Assembly: GCA_963837695.1 (NCBI GenBank)
Contig: CAWINZ010000005.1
Span: 62,001-126,000 of the forward strand
Source of the DNA: VRUE01 sp963837695
GTDB lineage: Bacteria; Actinomycetota; Thermoleophilia; Solirubrobacterales; 70-9
Direction: 5' to 3'
Length of the DNA: 64,000 nt
In this document: positions 33,397 through 41,814 of the stretch, one piece after another
Layout of the letters: every line of letters begins with the position of its first letter
How positions within the stretch are numbered: the stretch's first letter is position 1
Notes under the pieces: generated by a model
What the model saw: only the letters and a program-made list of their open reading frames with translations
Told to the model about the DNA's origin: nothing
Database searches by the model: none
Translations under genes and position numbers: made by a program

Positions 33397-33762
33397 CTAG
33401 CCCTTGCCCGAGATCAGGTCCCAGGCACGGCTGAGCTTGCTCTGCCGCCCACCCTTGCCGAGATCGCCGGGGTCGACGTCGATCGAGCCGGGGTTGGCGC
33501 TGGGCTGGGGCAGGTTCCGGGCGGCCGCCGCATCGATCGTCAGCACCACCCCGCCCTCGTAGATCTCGGCGACCTCGGGGGCATCGACGAAGCGGTGGCC
33601 CCCGGGCAGGACGCTGGTGTCGAGGACGATCCCGTCGAAGATGTCGATGTTCGGCGCGGAGAGCACGTACTCGACCTTGCCGATCTCCTCGCCGTCGCTC
33701 GAAAGCACGGGCACGCCCTTGGGCAGGGTGAGGAAGGAGGTGGGCGCGCCGAGTTCGGGCAT
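33397..33762 (-). CDS. PRC-barrel-like small protein
   Basis: A 121-residue protein. The first about 75 residues (GVPVLSSDGEEIGKVEYVL, IFDGIVLDTSVLPGGHRFV, APEVAEIYEGGVVLTID) follow the PRC-barrel pattern of small beta barrels used in RNA-processing and photosystem proteins. A glycine/lysine-rich tail follows. The partner is unknown. It is transcribed alone and is divergent from the next gene. Confidence 0.65.
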   Translation of the reverse strand: MPELGAPTSFLTLPKGVPVLSSDGEEIGKVEYVLSAPNIDIFDGIVLDTSVLPGGHRFVDAPEVAEIYEGGVVLTIDAAAARNLPQPSANPGSIDVDPGDLGKGGRQSKLSRAWDLISGKG

Positions 33763-33871
33763 TGCGCAGCCGAGCCTAGCGAGACGCGGTGGCGGGCGGC
33801 GCCGGGATCGCTTGCTCCCGCCACATACCGCGGGCTATGCTCGGTCGGTTCTTCAAACCAGAGGAGAGACG

Positions 33872-34159
33872 ATGGCCATTGGATTGAGACTCAAGTTCAC
33901 CGGCACCACCCAGGACCAATACGACGCCGTCCAAAACCACATGGGAATCGACGACAACCCACCCGACGGTCTGATCTTCCACTCGGCCGGTCCGATCGAG
34001 GAGGGCTGGGGCATCATCGATTTCTGGGAGTCGCGCGAGCACTTCGACCGTTTCCAGCAGAGCCGCCTCTTGCCCGCGATCGGAGAACTGGGCGATCGGG
34101 CGCCGCAGGGCCCTCCGGACATCAAGGAGTTCCCGGTACACCACTTCACCAAGCCGTAG
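33872..34159 (+). CDS. Small alpha+beta barrel (ABM/EthD-like) protein
   Basis: A 95-residue protein with a ferredoxin-like pattern: a first strand (GLRLKFTGT), a helix (QDQYDAVQNHMG), then IFHSAGPIEEGWGIIDFWESREHFDRFQQSRLLPAI and a final strand EFPVHHFTKP. Similar dimeric barrels include antibiotic-biosynthesis monooxygenases and stress proteins. GAGGAGAG precedes the ATG. It sits 10 nt before the acyl-CoA ligase gene, so a role in the same pathway is possible. No catalytic residues can be assigned. Confidence 0.7.
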   Translation: MAIGLRLKFTGTTQDQYDAVQNHMGIDDNPPDGLIFHSAGPIEEGWGIIDFWESREHFDRFQQSRLLPAIGELGDRAPQGPPDIKEFPVHHFTKP

Positions 34160-34169
34160 CGAGCGGTCG

Positions 34170-35675
34170 ATGTCGCTCAACCTCGCATCGCTGCTCACCG
34201 AGAGCGCTGGGCGGACGCCGGATGCGCCGGCGATCCGCCTCGGCGAGGCCGAGCTGAGCTACGGCGCGCTGGACGACGGCAGCGCCCGCCTGGCGAACCT
34301 GTTGGCTGAGAAGGGGGTACGGCCGGGGGACCGGGTCGGGGTGATGCTGCCCAACGTCCCCGAGTTCCCGATCGCCTACTACGGCGTGCTGCGCGCGGGG
34401 GCGATCGTCGTGCCGATGAACGTCTTGCTGAAGCGGCGGGAGATCGCCTTCTACCTCGAGGACTCGGGCGCAAAGCTGCTGCTCGCCTGGCACGACTTCT
34501 GCGCGGAGGCGTGCGACGGCGCCGAGGACGCCGGGGCGGAGCTGGTCGAAGTCGACCCCGCCGGTTTCGCCGAGGCGCTGGCCCGACACGAACCGGCGCC
34601 GGGCCTGGCCGAGACCGACGAGGACGACACGGCGGTGATCCTCTACACCTCGGGCACGACCGGCAAGCCGAAGGGCGCCGAGTTGACCCACGCCAACCTG
34701 GCTCGCAACGCCGACGTCTCCTCGCGCACGACCTCCGAGATCAGCGCCGGCGATGTCGTCCTCGGCGCCCTCCCGCTCTTCCACTCCTTCGGCCAGACGG
34801 TCGCGATGAACGCCTCGCTCGGCGTCGGCGCCTGCCTCACCCTGGTGCCCAAATTCGACCCCGGCGAGGCACTGGCGACGATGCAGCGCGACGGCGTCAC
34901 CCACTTCTACGGCGTGCCGACGATGTACGGGGCGCTGCTGCACCACCCCGAGCGCGAGAGCTTCGACACCTCCTCGCTGCGCATCTGCATCACCGGCGGC
35001 GCCTCGATGCCGGTCGAGGTGCTGCGCGGCTTCGAAGACGCTTTCGGGGCGAAGGTGATGGAGGGATACGGCCTCTCGGAGACCTCGCCGGTCGCCTGCT
35101 CCAACCATCCCGACAAAGAGCGCAAGGCGGGCTCGATCGGGACCCCGATCGAGGGCGTCGAGATGCGGGTCGTCGACGAGAACGACGAGCCGGTCGCCCA
35201 GGGCGAGGTCGGGGAGATCGTGATCCGCGGCCACAACATCATGAAGGGCTACTGGCAGCGCCCCGAGGCGACCGAGGAGGCGATGCGCGGCGGCTGGTTC
35301 CACAGCGGCGACATGGCCCGCGTCGATGAGGACGGATACTTCTACATCGTCGACCGCAAGAAGGACCTGATCATCCGCGGCGGCTACAACGTCTACCCGC
35401 GCGAGGTCGAGGAGGTCCTCTACGAGCATCCGAAGATCCGCGAAGCGGCCGTCGTCGGCGTCCCCCACGACGAGTGGGGCGAGGAGATCGGCGCCGCGGT
35501 CGTCCTCCACGACGGCGAGCATCTCCCGCCCGAGGAGGTCAGCGCCTACGTCAAGGACCGCATCGCCGCCTACAAGTACCCCCGCCTCGTCTGGTTCCTC
35601 GACGAGCTCCCCAAAGGCCCGACCGGCAAGATCCTCAAGCGCGAGATCGAGACTCCGGCGCCTGCGCAGAGTTGA
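34170..35675 (+). CDS. Acyl-CoA synthetase (FadD-like AMP-binding ligase)
   Basis: A 501-residue ANL-superfamily ligase. The P-loop is LYTSGTTGKPKGAELTH, A5 is GYGLSETSPV, A7 is WFHSGDMARVDEDGYFYIVDRKKD, and the catalytic lysine lies in PKGPTGKILKRE. It activates a fatty or other carboxylic acid to its CoA thioester in the cytoplasm. It is probably co-transcribed with the small ABM-like gene and is followed by an 18-bp terminator hairpin. Confidence 0.92.
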   Translation: MSLNLASLLTESAGRTPDAPAIRLGEAELSYGALDDGSARLANLLAEKGVRPGDRVGVMLPNVPEFPIAYYGVLRAGAIVVPMNVLLKRREIAFYLEDSGAKLLLAWHDFCAEACDGAEDAGAELVEVDPAGFAEALARHEPAPGLAETDEDDTAVILYTSGTTGKPKGAELTHANLARNADVSSRTTSEISAGDVVLGALPLFHSFGQTVAMNASLGVGACLTLVPKFDPGEALATMQRDGVTHFYGVPTMYGALLHHPERESFDTSSLRICITGGASMPVEVLRGFEDAFGAKVMEGYGLSETSPVACSNHPDKERKAGSIGTPIEGVEMRVVDENDEPVAQGEVGEIVIRGHNIMKGYWQRPEATEEAMRGGWFHSGDMARVDEDGYFYIVDRKKDLIIRGGYNVYPREVEEVLYEHPKIREAAVVGVPHDEWGEEIGAAVVLHDGEHLPPEEVSAYVKDRIAAYKYPRLVWFLDELPKGPTGKILKREIETPAPAQS

Positions 35676-35682
35676 CGCCATC

Positions 35683-35723
35683 CGGGATGCATCGAACCCC
35701 AAATAGGGGTTCGATGCATCCCG
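35683..35723 (+). terminator. Strong hairpin after the acyl-CoA ligase gene
   Basis: A perfect 18-bp stem (CGGGATGCATCGAACCCC / GGGGTTCGATGCATCCCG) with loop AAATA begins 7 nt after the stop. There is no U-tract, but the length and position suit termination. Confidence 0.7.
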
Positions 35724-35733
35724 CGTCTTCAAA

Positions 35734-35749
35734 CTGGCTGGTTAGCCAG
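35734..35749. promoter_or_regulatory. Operator-like palindrome O2
   Basis: CTGGCTGGTTAGCCAG lies 53 nt upstream of the ferritin-like/SCP2 gene. It matches O1 and O3 in the arms (TGGCT...AGCCA). Confidence 0.55.
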
Positions 35750-35802
35750 GATCGCGGTAACCTCCCCGGACCGCCCCGAGCCGCCCCGACCCAAGGAGAG
35801 AG

Positions 35803-37089
35803 ATGAGCGTCGCATCCCAGAGCCTGATGGACAACGTCACCTACGTCGACCTCTATAAGCGCTGGGAGCAGGGCAACTGGAGCGCCTATGACATCGACTT
35901 CTCTGAGGACCGCAACGGCTGGGAGGCGCTCAGCGACATCCAGCGGCGCTCGGCGATGTGGATCTACTCGATGTTCTATTACGGCGAGGACCGTGTCGCC
36001 GACACCCTCGCCCCCTACATCAACGCCGCGCCGACCGAGGAGCAGTCCTACTTCCTCGCCACCCAGCAGGTCGACGAGGTCCGCCACTCGATCTTCTTCC
36101 ACCGCTTCTTCAAGGAGGTCATCGGGGTCGGCGGCGACTCGATCCAGCAGACCCTCTCCTCGACGATGCCGCAGCTCAACTGGGGCTACCGGGGCATCTT
36201 CGACCGGCTCGACGTGATGGCCGAGGAACTGCGCAAGGACCGCTCGCTGCCCAAGTACGCGCAGGCGATCACGCTCTACCACCTGATCGTCGAGGGCAGC
36301 CTCGCCCAGCCCGGCCAGCACTTCATCGAGGACTTCTTCGCCTCGAAAGAAACGATGCCCGGGTTCAGCGACGGGATGGGCAACGTCTCCAAGGACGAGC
36401 AGCGCCACATCGGCTTCGGCGTCAAGGTGCTCTCCGAGCTGCTCGGGGAAGGCAACCCGGGCTGGGAGGAGAACCGCGCCGCCGTCACCGAGCTGCTGCG
36501 CGAAACGCTGCCCTACGGGCCGGCCGTGTTCTACCCGCCCAACATGGACCGCGAATACACCGAGTGCTACGGCTTCTCGCTCGAGGACATCTTCTCCTTC
36601 GGCCTCAAACTGATCCGCCAGCGCTGGCGCACGATCGGCTACCCGACCGAGGAGATGCCCCCCGGCGTCTTCCCGTTCGACCCCGAGGCCTCGGCCGAGG
36701 AAGTCGCTGCGCGCCAGGTGCAACTGATGGAGGCCGGCGTGCTCGGCCCGCCCGACGGCCCGGTCCCCGACGCCTCGCCGGAGACGCAGCGCCTCTACTT
36801 CGACGTGGTCGAGCGCGTCGCCAACCCGGCCGCCGCCAACGGCTCGCCGCTCGTCTACCAGTACCGCTTCAGCGACGCGGCCCCCTGGCACATGACGATC
36901 GACAACGGCTCGACCAGGGCTGAGCCGGGCGAGGCTCCCAACCCGACCCTGACGATCGAGGCGAACTGGGCCGACTTCGTCGCGATGGGCAAGCCGGAAG
37001 CCAAGCCGCTGAAGATGATCCTGCAGCGCCGCCTCCGCCCCCGTGGCCCGATCCGCGAGATCGCCCGGATGCGAAAGGTGTTTGGTTGA
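35803..37089 (+). CDS. Ferritin-like diiron protein fused to an SCP2 sterol-carrier domain
   Basis: A 428-residue protein in two parts. Residues 1-300 form a ribonucleotide-reductase-like/ferritin-like helical bundle with likely metal ligands in YYGEDRVAD, QQVDEVRHS, LIVEGSLAQPGQH and KDEQRHIGFG (two E..H pairs plus single Glu). Residues about 325-428 look like an SCP2 lipid-binding domain (YQYRFSDAAPWHMTIDNGS, PTLTIEANWADFVAMGKPEAKPLK). A diiron oxidase acting on a bound lipid or acyl-CoA is a reasonable guess. It starts after AAGGAGAGAG. Regulation via O2 is inferred. Confidence 0.8.
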   Translation: MSVASQSLMDNVTYVDLYKRWEQGNWSAYDIDFSEDRNGWEALSDIQRRSAMWIYSMFYYGEDRVADTLAPYINAAPTEEQSYFLATQQVDEVRHSIFFHRFFKEVIGVGGDSIQQTLSSTMPQLNWGYRGIFDRLDVMAEELRKDRSLPKYAQAITLYHLIVEGSLAQPGQHFIEDFFASKETMPGFSDGMGNVSKDEQRHIGFGVKVLSELLGEGNPGWEENRAAVTELLRETLPYGPAVFYPPNMDREYTECYGFSLEDIFSFGLKLIRQRWRTIGYPTEEMPPGVFPFDPEASAEEVAARQVQLMEAGVLGPPDGPVPDASPETQRLYFDVVERVANPAAANGSPLVYQYRFSDAAPWHMTIDNGSTRAEPGEAPNPTLTIEANWADFVAMGKPEAKPLKMILQRRLRPRGPIREIARMRKVFG

Positions 37090-37109
37090 GGAGGGTCGGG
37101 GTCCCTCCT
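37089..37109 (+). terminator. Hairpin between convergent genes
   Basis: AGGAGGG-TCGGGGT-CCCTCCT followed by a pyrimidine-rich CTTCTTGCT on the + strand. It starts at the ferritin-SCP2 stop and precedes the end of the opposite amidase gene. Confidence 0.5.
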
Positions 37110-37115
37110 TCTTGC

Positions 37116-38522
37116 TCAGCTGATGGGGGGGCGTTTGTCTGCCCAGGGACGCTCGGCCTCTAATTGGGCGGCTAGGGAGAGGAGCGTTGCCTCGTCGCCG
37201 GGGCGGCCGATGATTTGGACTGCCAGCGGCATGCCGTCGGCGGCGAAGCCGGCCGGCACCGACACCGCCGGGTTGCCGAGGTGGTTCCAGGGCACGCAGT
37301 AGGGATAGAAGCGACTCATGCCGAGCACGGTGCGGATCGCGCCCTGTCCCTCCCAGCGTCGCACCGGCAGCGCCGTGCCACCCATCACCGGAGTCATCAG
37401 GACGTCGTGGTCGGCGAAGATCGCGTTGACGCGGGCGCGGTCGACGACCTCGGCCCGGCGCGCCCGCTCAAACAGCCCGTCGGTGATCAGCCTGCCCAGC
37501 CGGGCGAAGCCGCGGGTGCGGCTTTCCAGCCGCTCGGGGTGGGGCACCTTGGCGAAGTCTCCGGCGATGCCGTGCAGGTAGCGGGGGGTGATGTTGTTGC
37601 CGATCCCGCCCCAATCGGGGTCGCGCTGCTCGACCGCATGGCCGAGCGAGCCCAACAGCTCGGCCGTGTCGGCGACGGCGCCCTTGGCGACGTCATCGAC
37701 CTTCGGCGGCGCGGCGGCGCGCGGCGCGGCCGTCGACCAGGCGACCCGCAGCTTGCCGGGAGCGGTGCGCGCCGCCTCGACAAAGGGCCGCTCGGGCGGC
37801 GCAGGCGCGCCCGGCTCTTGCGAGCCCCCGTTGACCAGGTCGAGCCAGAGGGCGGTGTCGAGCACCGTGCGGCTGACGCAGTTGTAGGCGGAGAGGCCGT
37901 TCCAGTGCTCCAGATCGGGGGCGAGCGAGACGCGGCCGCGCTGCGGTTTGAGGCCGACCAGGCCGCAGGACGCGGCGGGGATGCGGATCGAGCCGGCCCC
38001 GTCGGTGGCGAGCGCGATCGGAACCAGGCCGGCCGCGACAGCCGCGGCGCTGCCCCCGCTCGAGCCACCCGGAGTGCGCTGCGGGTCCCAGGGGTTGCGC
38101 GTCACCCCCCAGGTCGCCGTCTCGGTGAAGCCGCAGATCGCCAGCTCGGGCAGCGTGGTCTTGCCAAGCAGAATCGCCCCCGCCTCCCGCAGGCGCCGCA
38201 CGATCTCGCTGTCGGCCTTGGCGGGCTCGTCAAAGCCGTCGGTGCCGTAGGTCGTGACGTCGCCGGCGACGTCCACGCAGTCCTTGATCGCGACCGGCAC
38301 GCCCAGCAGCGGCCGCGTCTCCCCCGCCTTCAGCCGCGCTTCAGCCTGTTCGGCTTCGAGCCGGGCTTTCTCGGCAAACACCGTGCGAAACGAGTTCAGT
38401 TGCGGGTCCAGGCGTGAAATCCGGCCCAGACAAAGCTCCACCAGCTCCCGCGGCGTGACCTCCCCGGACCGCACCATCTCGGCCTGCCTTGCCGCTCCCG
38501 CGAAGGCGATCTCCTCGCTCAT
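37116..38522 (-). CDS. Amidase signature family enzyme
   Basis: A 468-residue protein with the Ser-cisSer-Lys triad visible: lysine in GVPVAIKDCVD (about residue 79), TPGGSSGGSAAAVAAGLVPIA (about residue 155) and ATDGAGSIRIPA for the nucleophile. It resembles GatA but has no GatB/GatC genes nearby, so a free amidase hydrolysing small amides is more likely. It ends 26 nt from the convergent ferritin-SCP2 gene and lies upstream of no close partner. Confidence 0.9.
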   Translation of the reverse strand: MSEEIAFAGAARQAEMVRSGEVTPRELVELCLGRISRLDPQLNSFRTVFAEKARLEAEQAEARLKAGETRPLLGVPVAIKDCVDVAGDVTTYGTDGFDEPAKADSEIVRRLREAGAILLGKTTLPELAICGFTETATWGVTRNPWDPQRTPGGSSGGSAAAVAAGLVPIALATDGAGSIRIPAASCGLVGLKPQRGRVSLAPDLEHWNGLSAYNCVSRTVLDTALWLDLVNGGSQEPGAPAPPERPFVEAARTAPGKLRVAWSTAAPRAAAPPKVDDVAKGAVADTAELLGSLGHAVEQRDPDWGGIGNNITPRYLHGIAGDFAKVPHPERLESRTRGFARLGRLITDGLFERARRAEVVDRARVNAIFADHDVLMTPVMGGTALPVRRWEGQGAIRTVLGMSRFYPYCVPWNHLGNPAVSVPAGFAADGMPLAVQIIGRPGDEATLLSLAAQLEAERPWADKRPPIS

Positions 38523-38535
38523 CGCCGGGAGGGTA

Positions 38536-40725
38536 TTAGGCGTTGGACGGTTCGGGCTCGGCGCTGCCGGACTCGAAGGAGAAATCGGGCAGCAGGCGGT
38601 CGAGCCAGGACGGCATCCACCAGTTCCAGTTGCCGAGCAGCTTCATCGCCGCCGGCACGAGGATCAGCCGCACCAGGGTCGCGTCGAGGGCGATCGCGAC
38701 CGCACAGCCGAGCCCCAGCTCTTTGATCGAGGGGACGCCGGTGAGGAAGAAGACGGCGAAGACGCAGGTCATGATCAGCGCCGCCGAGGAGATCGTGCGG
38801 GCGCTGGAGGAGAGGCCCTCGGCGACCGCGCGTTCGTTGTCGCCGTGCTCCATGTAGCGCTCGCGGATCCGCGACATCAGGAAGACCTCATAGTCCATCG
38901 AGAGGCCGAAGACGACGGCGAAGATCAGCGGCACGTTGATCGTGTCGAGCGCCCCCTGGCTTTCGAGGCCGAGCAGGCTGTCGAACCAGCCCCACTGGAA
39001 GATCGCGACGAGGACACCGAACGCGGCGCCAATCGAGAGCAGGTTCATCAGCACGGCCTTCAGCGGCAGGAGCAGCGAGCGCAGCATCGCCATCAGGACG
39101 AGGAAGCTGAGGGCGAGGACGAAGAGGATGATCTTCCACATCGAGCCGCTGATCAGCCGGCGCACGTCGTGACTGCGCGCCGTCTCACCGCCGACGTCGA
39201 CGCTTGCCACACTCGCCAGCCGGGTCGAGGGCACGACCGTGTCGCGCAGCCGGTCGACCAGCGCCGCCGCCGCGTCGGACTCGCTCGGAGCGCTCGGCGT
39301 CGCCTGGATCAGGACGCTGCCGCCGGCGAAGGCAGGTGGCGCCACCGAGCTGACGCCAGGCGTCGCTTCGACGGTGTGGATGAAGCCGGGGATCGCGGCG
39401 CGATCGACCCGGCCGTTGAATGAGGCGACGATCTGCACCGGGTCGGTGCCGCCGCCAACCTGCTTGGAAGCGAGTTCGTTGCCGACCCGTACGTCGCTGT
39501 TCTTGGGGAACTGGCTGAGCGCCTGCGTGCCGGTGGTCAGCGAAAGCACCGGGATCGCGAGGAAGAGCAGAACCGCGCTGACCCCGATCACAGCCGTCCA
39601 AGGGCGGGCCATGACGCTCGCCGTCCAGCGCTGCCAGAAGGTCGACTCGGCGGCCGGCCGGTCCGGCCGGCGGAACACGCGGTGCTTGAAGAAGGAGAGC
39701 ACCTTGGCGACGACGCCGCCAGGCAGCACGCGGTCGCCGAGCATCGCGATCAGCGCGGGGAGCAGGGTGACCGCGGTGAGAATCGAGACGGCGACGACGG
39801 TCATCGCCCCCAGCGCCATCGAGCGCAGCGCCTGGTTGTCGACCATCCAGAGCCCGGCGAGGGAGACGATCACGGCCAGACCCGAGAAGGTGACCGCGAG
39901 GCCCGAGGTCGCGAGGGCCTCCGCGCGCGCCTCCTCCTCGCTGCGTCCCGCCCCGCGCTCCTCGCGGTAGCGAGCGAGGATGAACAGCGAGTAGTCGATC
40001 GCGACCCCGATGCCGATCATCGAGGCCATGTTGGTGACGAAGACCGAGGTCTCCATGTTCAGCGAGATGAAGTAGATGAGGGCGCCGGTGACGATCACAC
40101 TGATGAAGCCGAGGGCCAGTGGCAGCGCGGCGGCAGCGAGCGACCCGAAAACGACGAGCAGGATCAGCGCGACGATCGGGAAGCCGCCCGCCTCGGCCTT
40201 CGAGAGGTCCTTCTTGGAGAGCTCCTGCATGCCCGCCCAGATCGTCGGCTGGCCGGCGAGGTACGTCGTCACGCCGCCATCGACGGCACCGGGATCGAGG
40301 TCGGCGCGCAGGGTCGTCGCGGAGTCGATCAGCAGGTCGGAGGAGCGGTCGCTGCGCAGCGGCAGCATCGCGACCCCGGTGCGCCGCAACTGCACCTCGG
40401 CGCGGCGCGCGGCAGCGGGCGAGAGCGTCACCCGGTCGAGCCCGACGACGGCGCGGCGCACGCGCAGGACGGCCGCCCTGAGCTGCGCCGGCGATGCGCC
40501 GGGCTCGGCCTTGAGCAACACGCCGATGCCATCGGCATGTGCGCCAAAGTCCCGTTCGAGCGAGTCGCTGACCGCCTTCGACTGGCTGCCGGGAACGTCG
40601 AAGCCGCCGCCGGTGAGGTGATCGGTCTGGTGCGAGGCGATCGGCAACGCGACGATCAGCGTGGCGATCCAGGCGACCAACACAAAACGCCGCCTACGGC
40701 CGAGGAATCCAGCGAGCTTGGTCAT
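38536..40725 (-). CDS. MMPL family RND transporter
   Basis: About 729 residues from the second ATG (ATG 40737 adds four). Two RND halves, each with one helix, an extracytoplasmic loop and about five helices; IGIGVAIDYSLFILARYREE and FGLSMDYEVFLMSRIRERY are the typical D-Y motifs of transmembrane segments 4 and 10, part of the proton relay. Relatives export lipids or drugs in actinobacteria. The palindrome O3 abuts the start, so a repressor could block it. The acidic tail SGSAEPEPSNA is cytoplasmic. Confidence 0.9.
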   Translation of the reverse strand: MTKLAGFLGRRRRFVLVAWIATLIVALPIASHQTDHLTGGGFDVPGSQSKAVSDSLERDFGAHADGIGVLLKAEPGASPAQLRAAVLRVRRAVVGLDRVTLSPAAARRAEVQLRRTGVAMLPLRSDRSSDLLIDSATTLRADLDPGAVDGGVTTYLAGQPTIWAGMQELSKKDLSKAEAGGFPIVALILLVVFGSLAAAALPLALGFISVIVTGALIYFISLNMETSVFVTNMASMIGIGVAIDYSLFILARYREERGAGRSEEEARAEALATSGLAVTFSGLAVIVSLAGLWMVDNQALRSMALGAMTVVAVSILTAVTLLPALIAMLGDRVLPGGVVAKVLSFFKHRVFRRPDRPAAESTFWQRWTASVMARPWTAVIGVSAVLLFLAIPVLSLTTGTQALSQFPKNSDVRVGNELASKQVGGGTDPVQIVASFNGRVDRAAIPGFIHTVEATPGVSSVAPPAFAGGSVLIQATPSAPSESDAAAALVDRLRDTVVPSTRLASVASVDVGGETARSHDVRRLISGSMWKIILFVLALSFLVLMAMLRSLLLPLKAVLMNLLSIGAAFGVLVAIFQWGWFDSLLGLESQGALDTINVPLIFAVVFGLSMDYEVFLMSRIRERYMEHGDNERAVAEGLSSSARTISSAALIMTCVFAVFFLTGVPSIKELGLGCAVAIALDATLVRLILVPAAMKLLGNWNWWMPSWLDRLLPDFSFESGSAEPEPSNA

Positions 40726-40736
40726 CGTCTCACGCA

Positions 40737-40752
40737 TTGGCTGGTCAGCCAG
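40737..40752. promoter_or_regulatory. Operator-like palindrome O3
   Basis: TTGGCTGGTCAGCCAG touches the first ATG of the MMPL gene. Its arms are almost identical to O1. Confidence 0.6.
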
Positions 40753-40852
40753 CCTTACGCAGCAAGACCTACGAGTCTGTGAGGAGGGTCACGTCTACCC
40801 CTTCCTTAGAAGCTCAGTGTGCTCCGGTAGTACCCGATCCGACTATGCAGCT

Positions 40853-41077
40853 TCAGTAATCCGCGTGAACCGCTTGCATCACAATCTGGTCGGAGGCATA
40901 AGTGAAATAGATCATCAACACAGGGGAAAAGTCTTCGGGCGTCTGCAAGTGGAAGGTTGCGCCCCCAACATGAAAGGCGTCGGCCTCTACGTCGCAGATC
41001 ACCATAAAAGCGTCAAGCCGCTCGAAGAACCGCTCCCTTCCGACCCTGGGATGCTTTGCCTCATCTCCGTACAGCAC
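40853..41077 (-). CDS. Small unidentified ORF, possibly part of a degraded gene
   Basis: 74 codons from GTG 41077, with no good ribosome binding site. The translation (HPRVGRERFFERLDAFMVIC, ADAFHVGGATFHLQTPEDF) looks protein-like and is not an obvious shadow. The frame is the same as that of the upstream gene, separated by its TAA and 12 sense codons, so the two could be pieces of one former protein. The region is less GC-rich than the surroundings. Confidence 0.4.
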   Translation of the reverse strand: MLYGDEAKHPRVGRERFFERLDAFMVICDVEADAFHVGGATFHLQTPEDFSPVLMIYFTYASDQIVMQAVHADY

Positions 41078-41113
41078 TCCTCGTACAGGGTGCTGTGTTT
41101 GACCTTGTTGGTT

Positions 41114-41743
41114 TTAGTTGACGCTCCGTTCCCAGAGCCATTTCCCATCACTGGACTGCCATCCGCGACCACGCGCCACCTCCTTTGCGCGTGACGCCTC
41201 TAGGGCAGTCGGCCGAGACTGAGGCAGAATCGCAGTCTCGTAGGGAATCGTCTCCCCGTTCTTTTTGGCGAGCAGCCACCCTGGGTGGTGGTGGGACATC
41301 TCGAAAATCTGCGTTGCAGTTGCGGCCGCCACTCGGTCAATCCAATCGTTGACGACCAAGACCTGCCATTCCTCGAAAAGACTCCTTAGGTCGGGAGCAC
41401 CTTTGGTCGGAATGATCCGCTTCTCGTCATATTCACCCTCGCCATCGCGTGCCAGAACGGCAAGACCTTTTGCCTCTAGTGCTTCCTCGGTCTCTTCAAG
41501 AGCCTCGGGGAGGCCCCTTGACACCCATTGTAGAGGTCTGCTACGGACGCAAATCCGCTTCCCCGGCCCGTCGAAGTGCCCGGGCACGGTCTCGCCGGGC
41601 TTCCAGTCGATCCCGTCCATCAAATCGGCGGGGTCGATGTCGAGCGCAATAGCCAGCTTGACCAGCGTGTCGATGCCCCGACGGTTGGTTGCCCCCAAGA
41701 AATAGCAAGAGCCGCCCGAGGGCGACTCTGCATCTCGAGCCAC
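41114..41743 (-). CDS. XRE-like HTH protein, probably truncated at its 5' end
   Basis: A 209-residue product from GTG 41743. Residues about 18-45 (NRRGIDTLVKLAIALDIDPADLMDGIDW) match only the end of an XRE helix-turn-helix domain; the first helices are missing. The rest (LPEALEETEEALEAKGLAVLARDG, QIFEMSHHHPGWLLAKKNGE) is not recognised. A long hairpin (41765-41794) lies directly upstream where the missing part should be. Lower GC than neighbours suggests a transferred, decaying locus. It may be a pseudogene. Confidence 0.55.
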   Translation of the reverse strand: MARDAESPSGGSCYFLGATNRRGIDTLVKLAIALDIDPADLMDGIDWKPGETVPGHFDGPGKRICVRSRPLQWVSRGLPEALEETEEALEAKGLAVLARDGEGEYDEKRIIPTKGAPDLRSLFEEWQVLVVNDWIDRVAAATATQIFEMSHHHPGWLLAKKNGETIPYETAILPQSRPTALEASRAKEVARGRGWQSSDGKWLWERSVN

Positions 41744-41764
41744 GATTAAGCGGCCCGAGGGGGT

Positions 41765-41794
41765 ATGGGCAGGCTAGCGAGCTAGCCTGCCCAT
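41765..41794 (-). terminator. 14-bp hairpin after the TetR gene
   Basis: ATGGGCAGGCTAGC-GA-GCTAGCCTGCCCAT, 20 nt downstream of the TetR stop on the minus strand. It also borders the truncated HTH gene. Confidence 0.55.
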
Positions 41795-41814
41795 TGTCAG
41801 GCCTGTGCGAAGGA

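Noticed and set aside
35706..35723. GGTTCGA-like T-loop sequence suggesting a tRNA
   Set aside because: It is one arm of a perfect 18-bp hairpin; no cloverleaf or acceptor stem can be drawn.
37116..38522. Amidase as GatA of the tRNA amidotransferase
   Set aside because: No gatB or gatC adjoins it, and nothing in the sequence requires a tRNA-dependent role.
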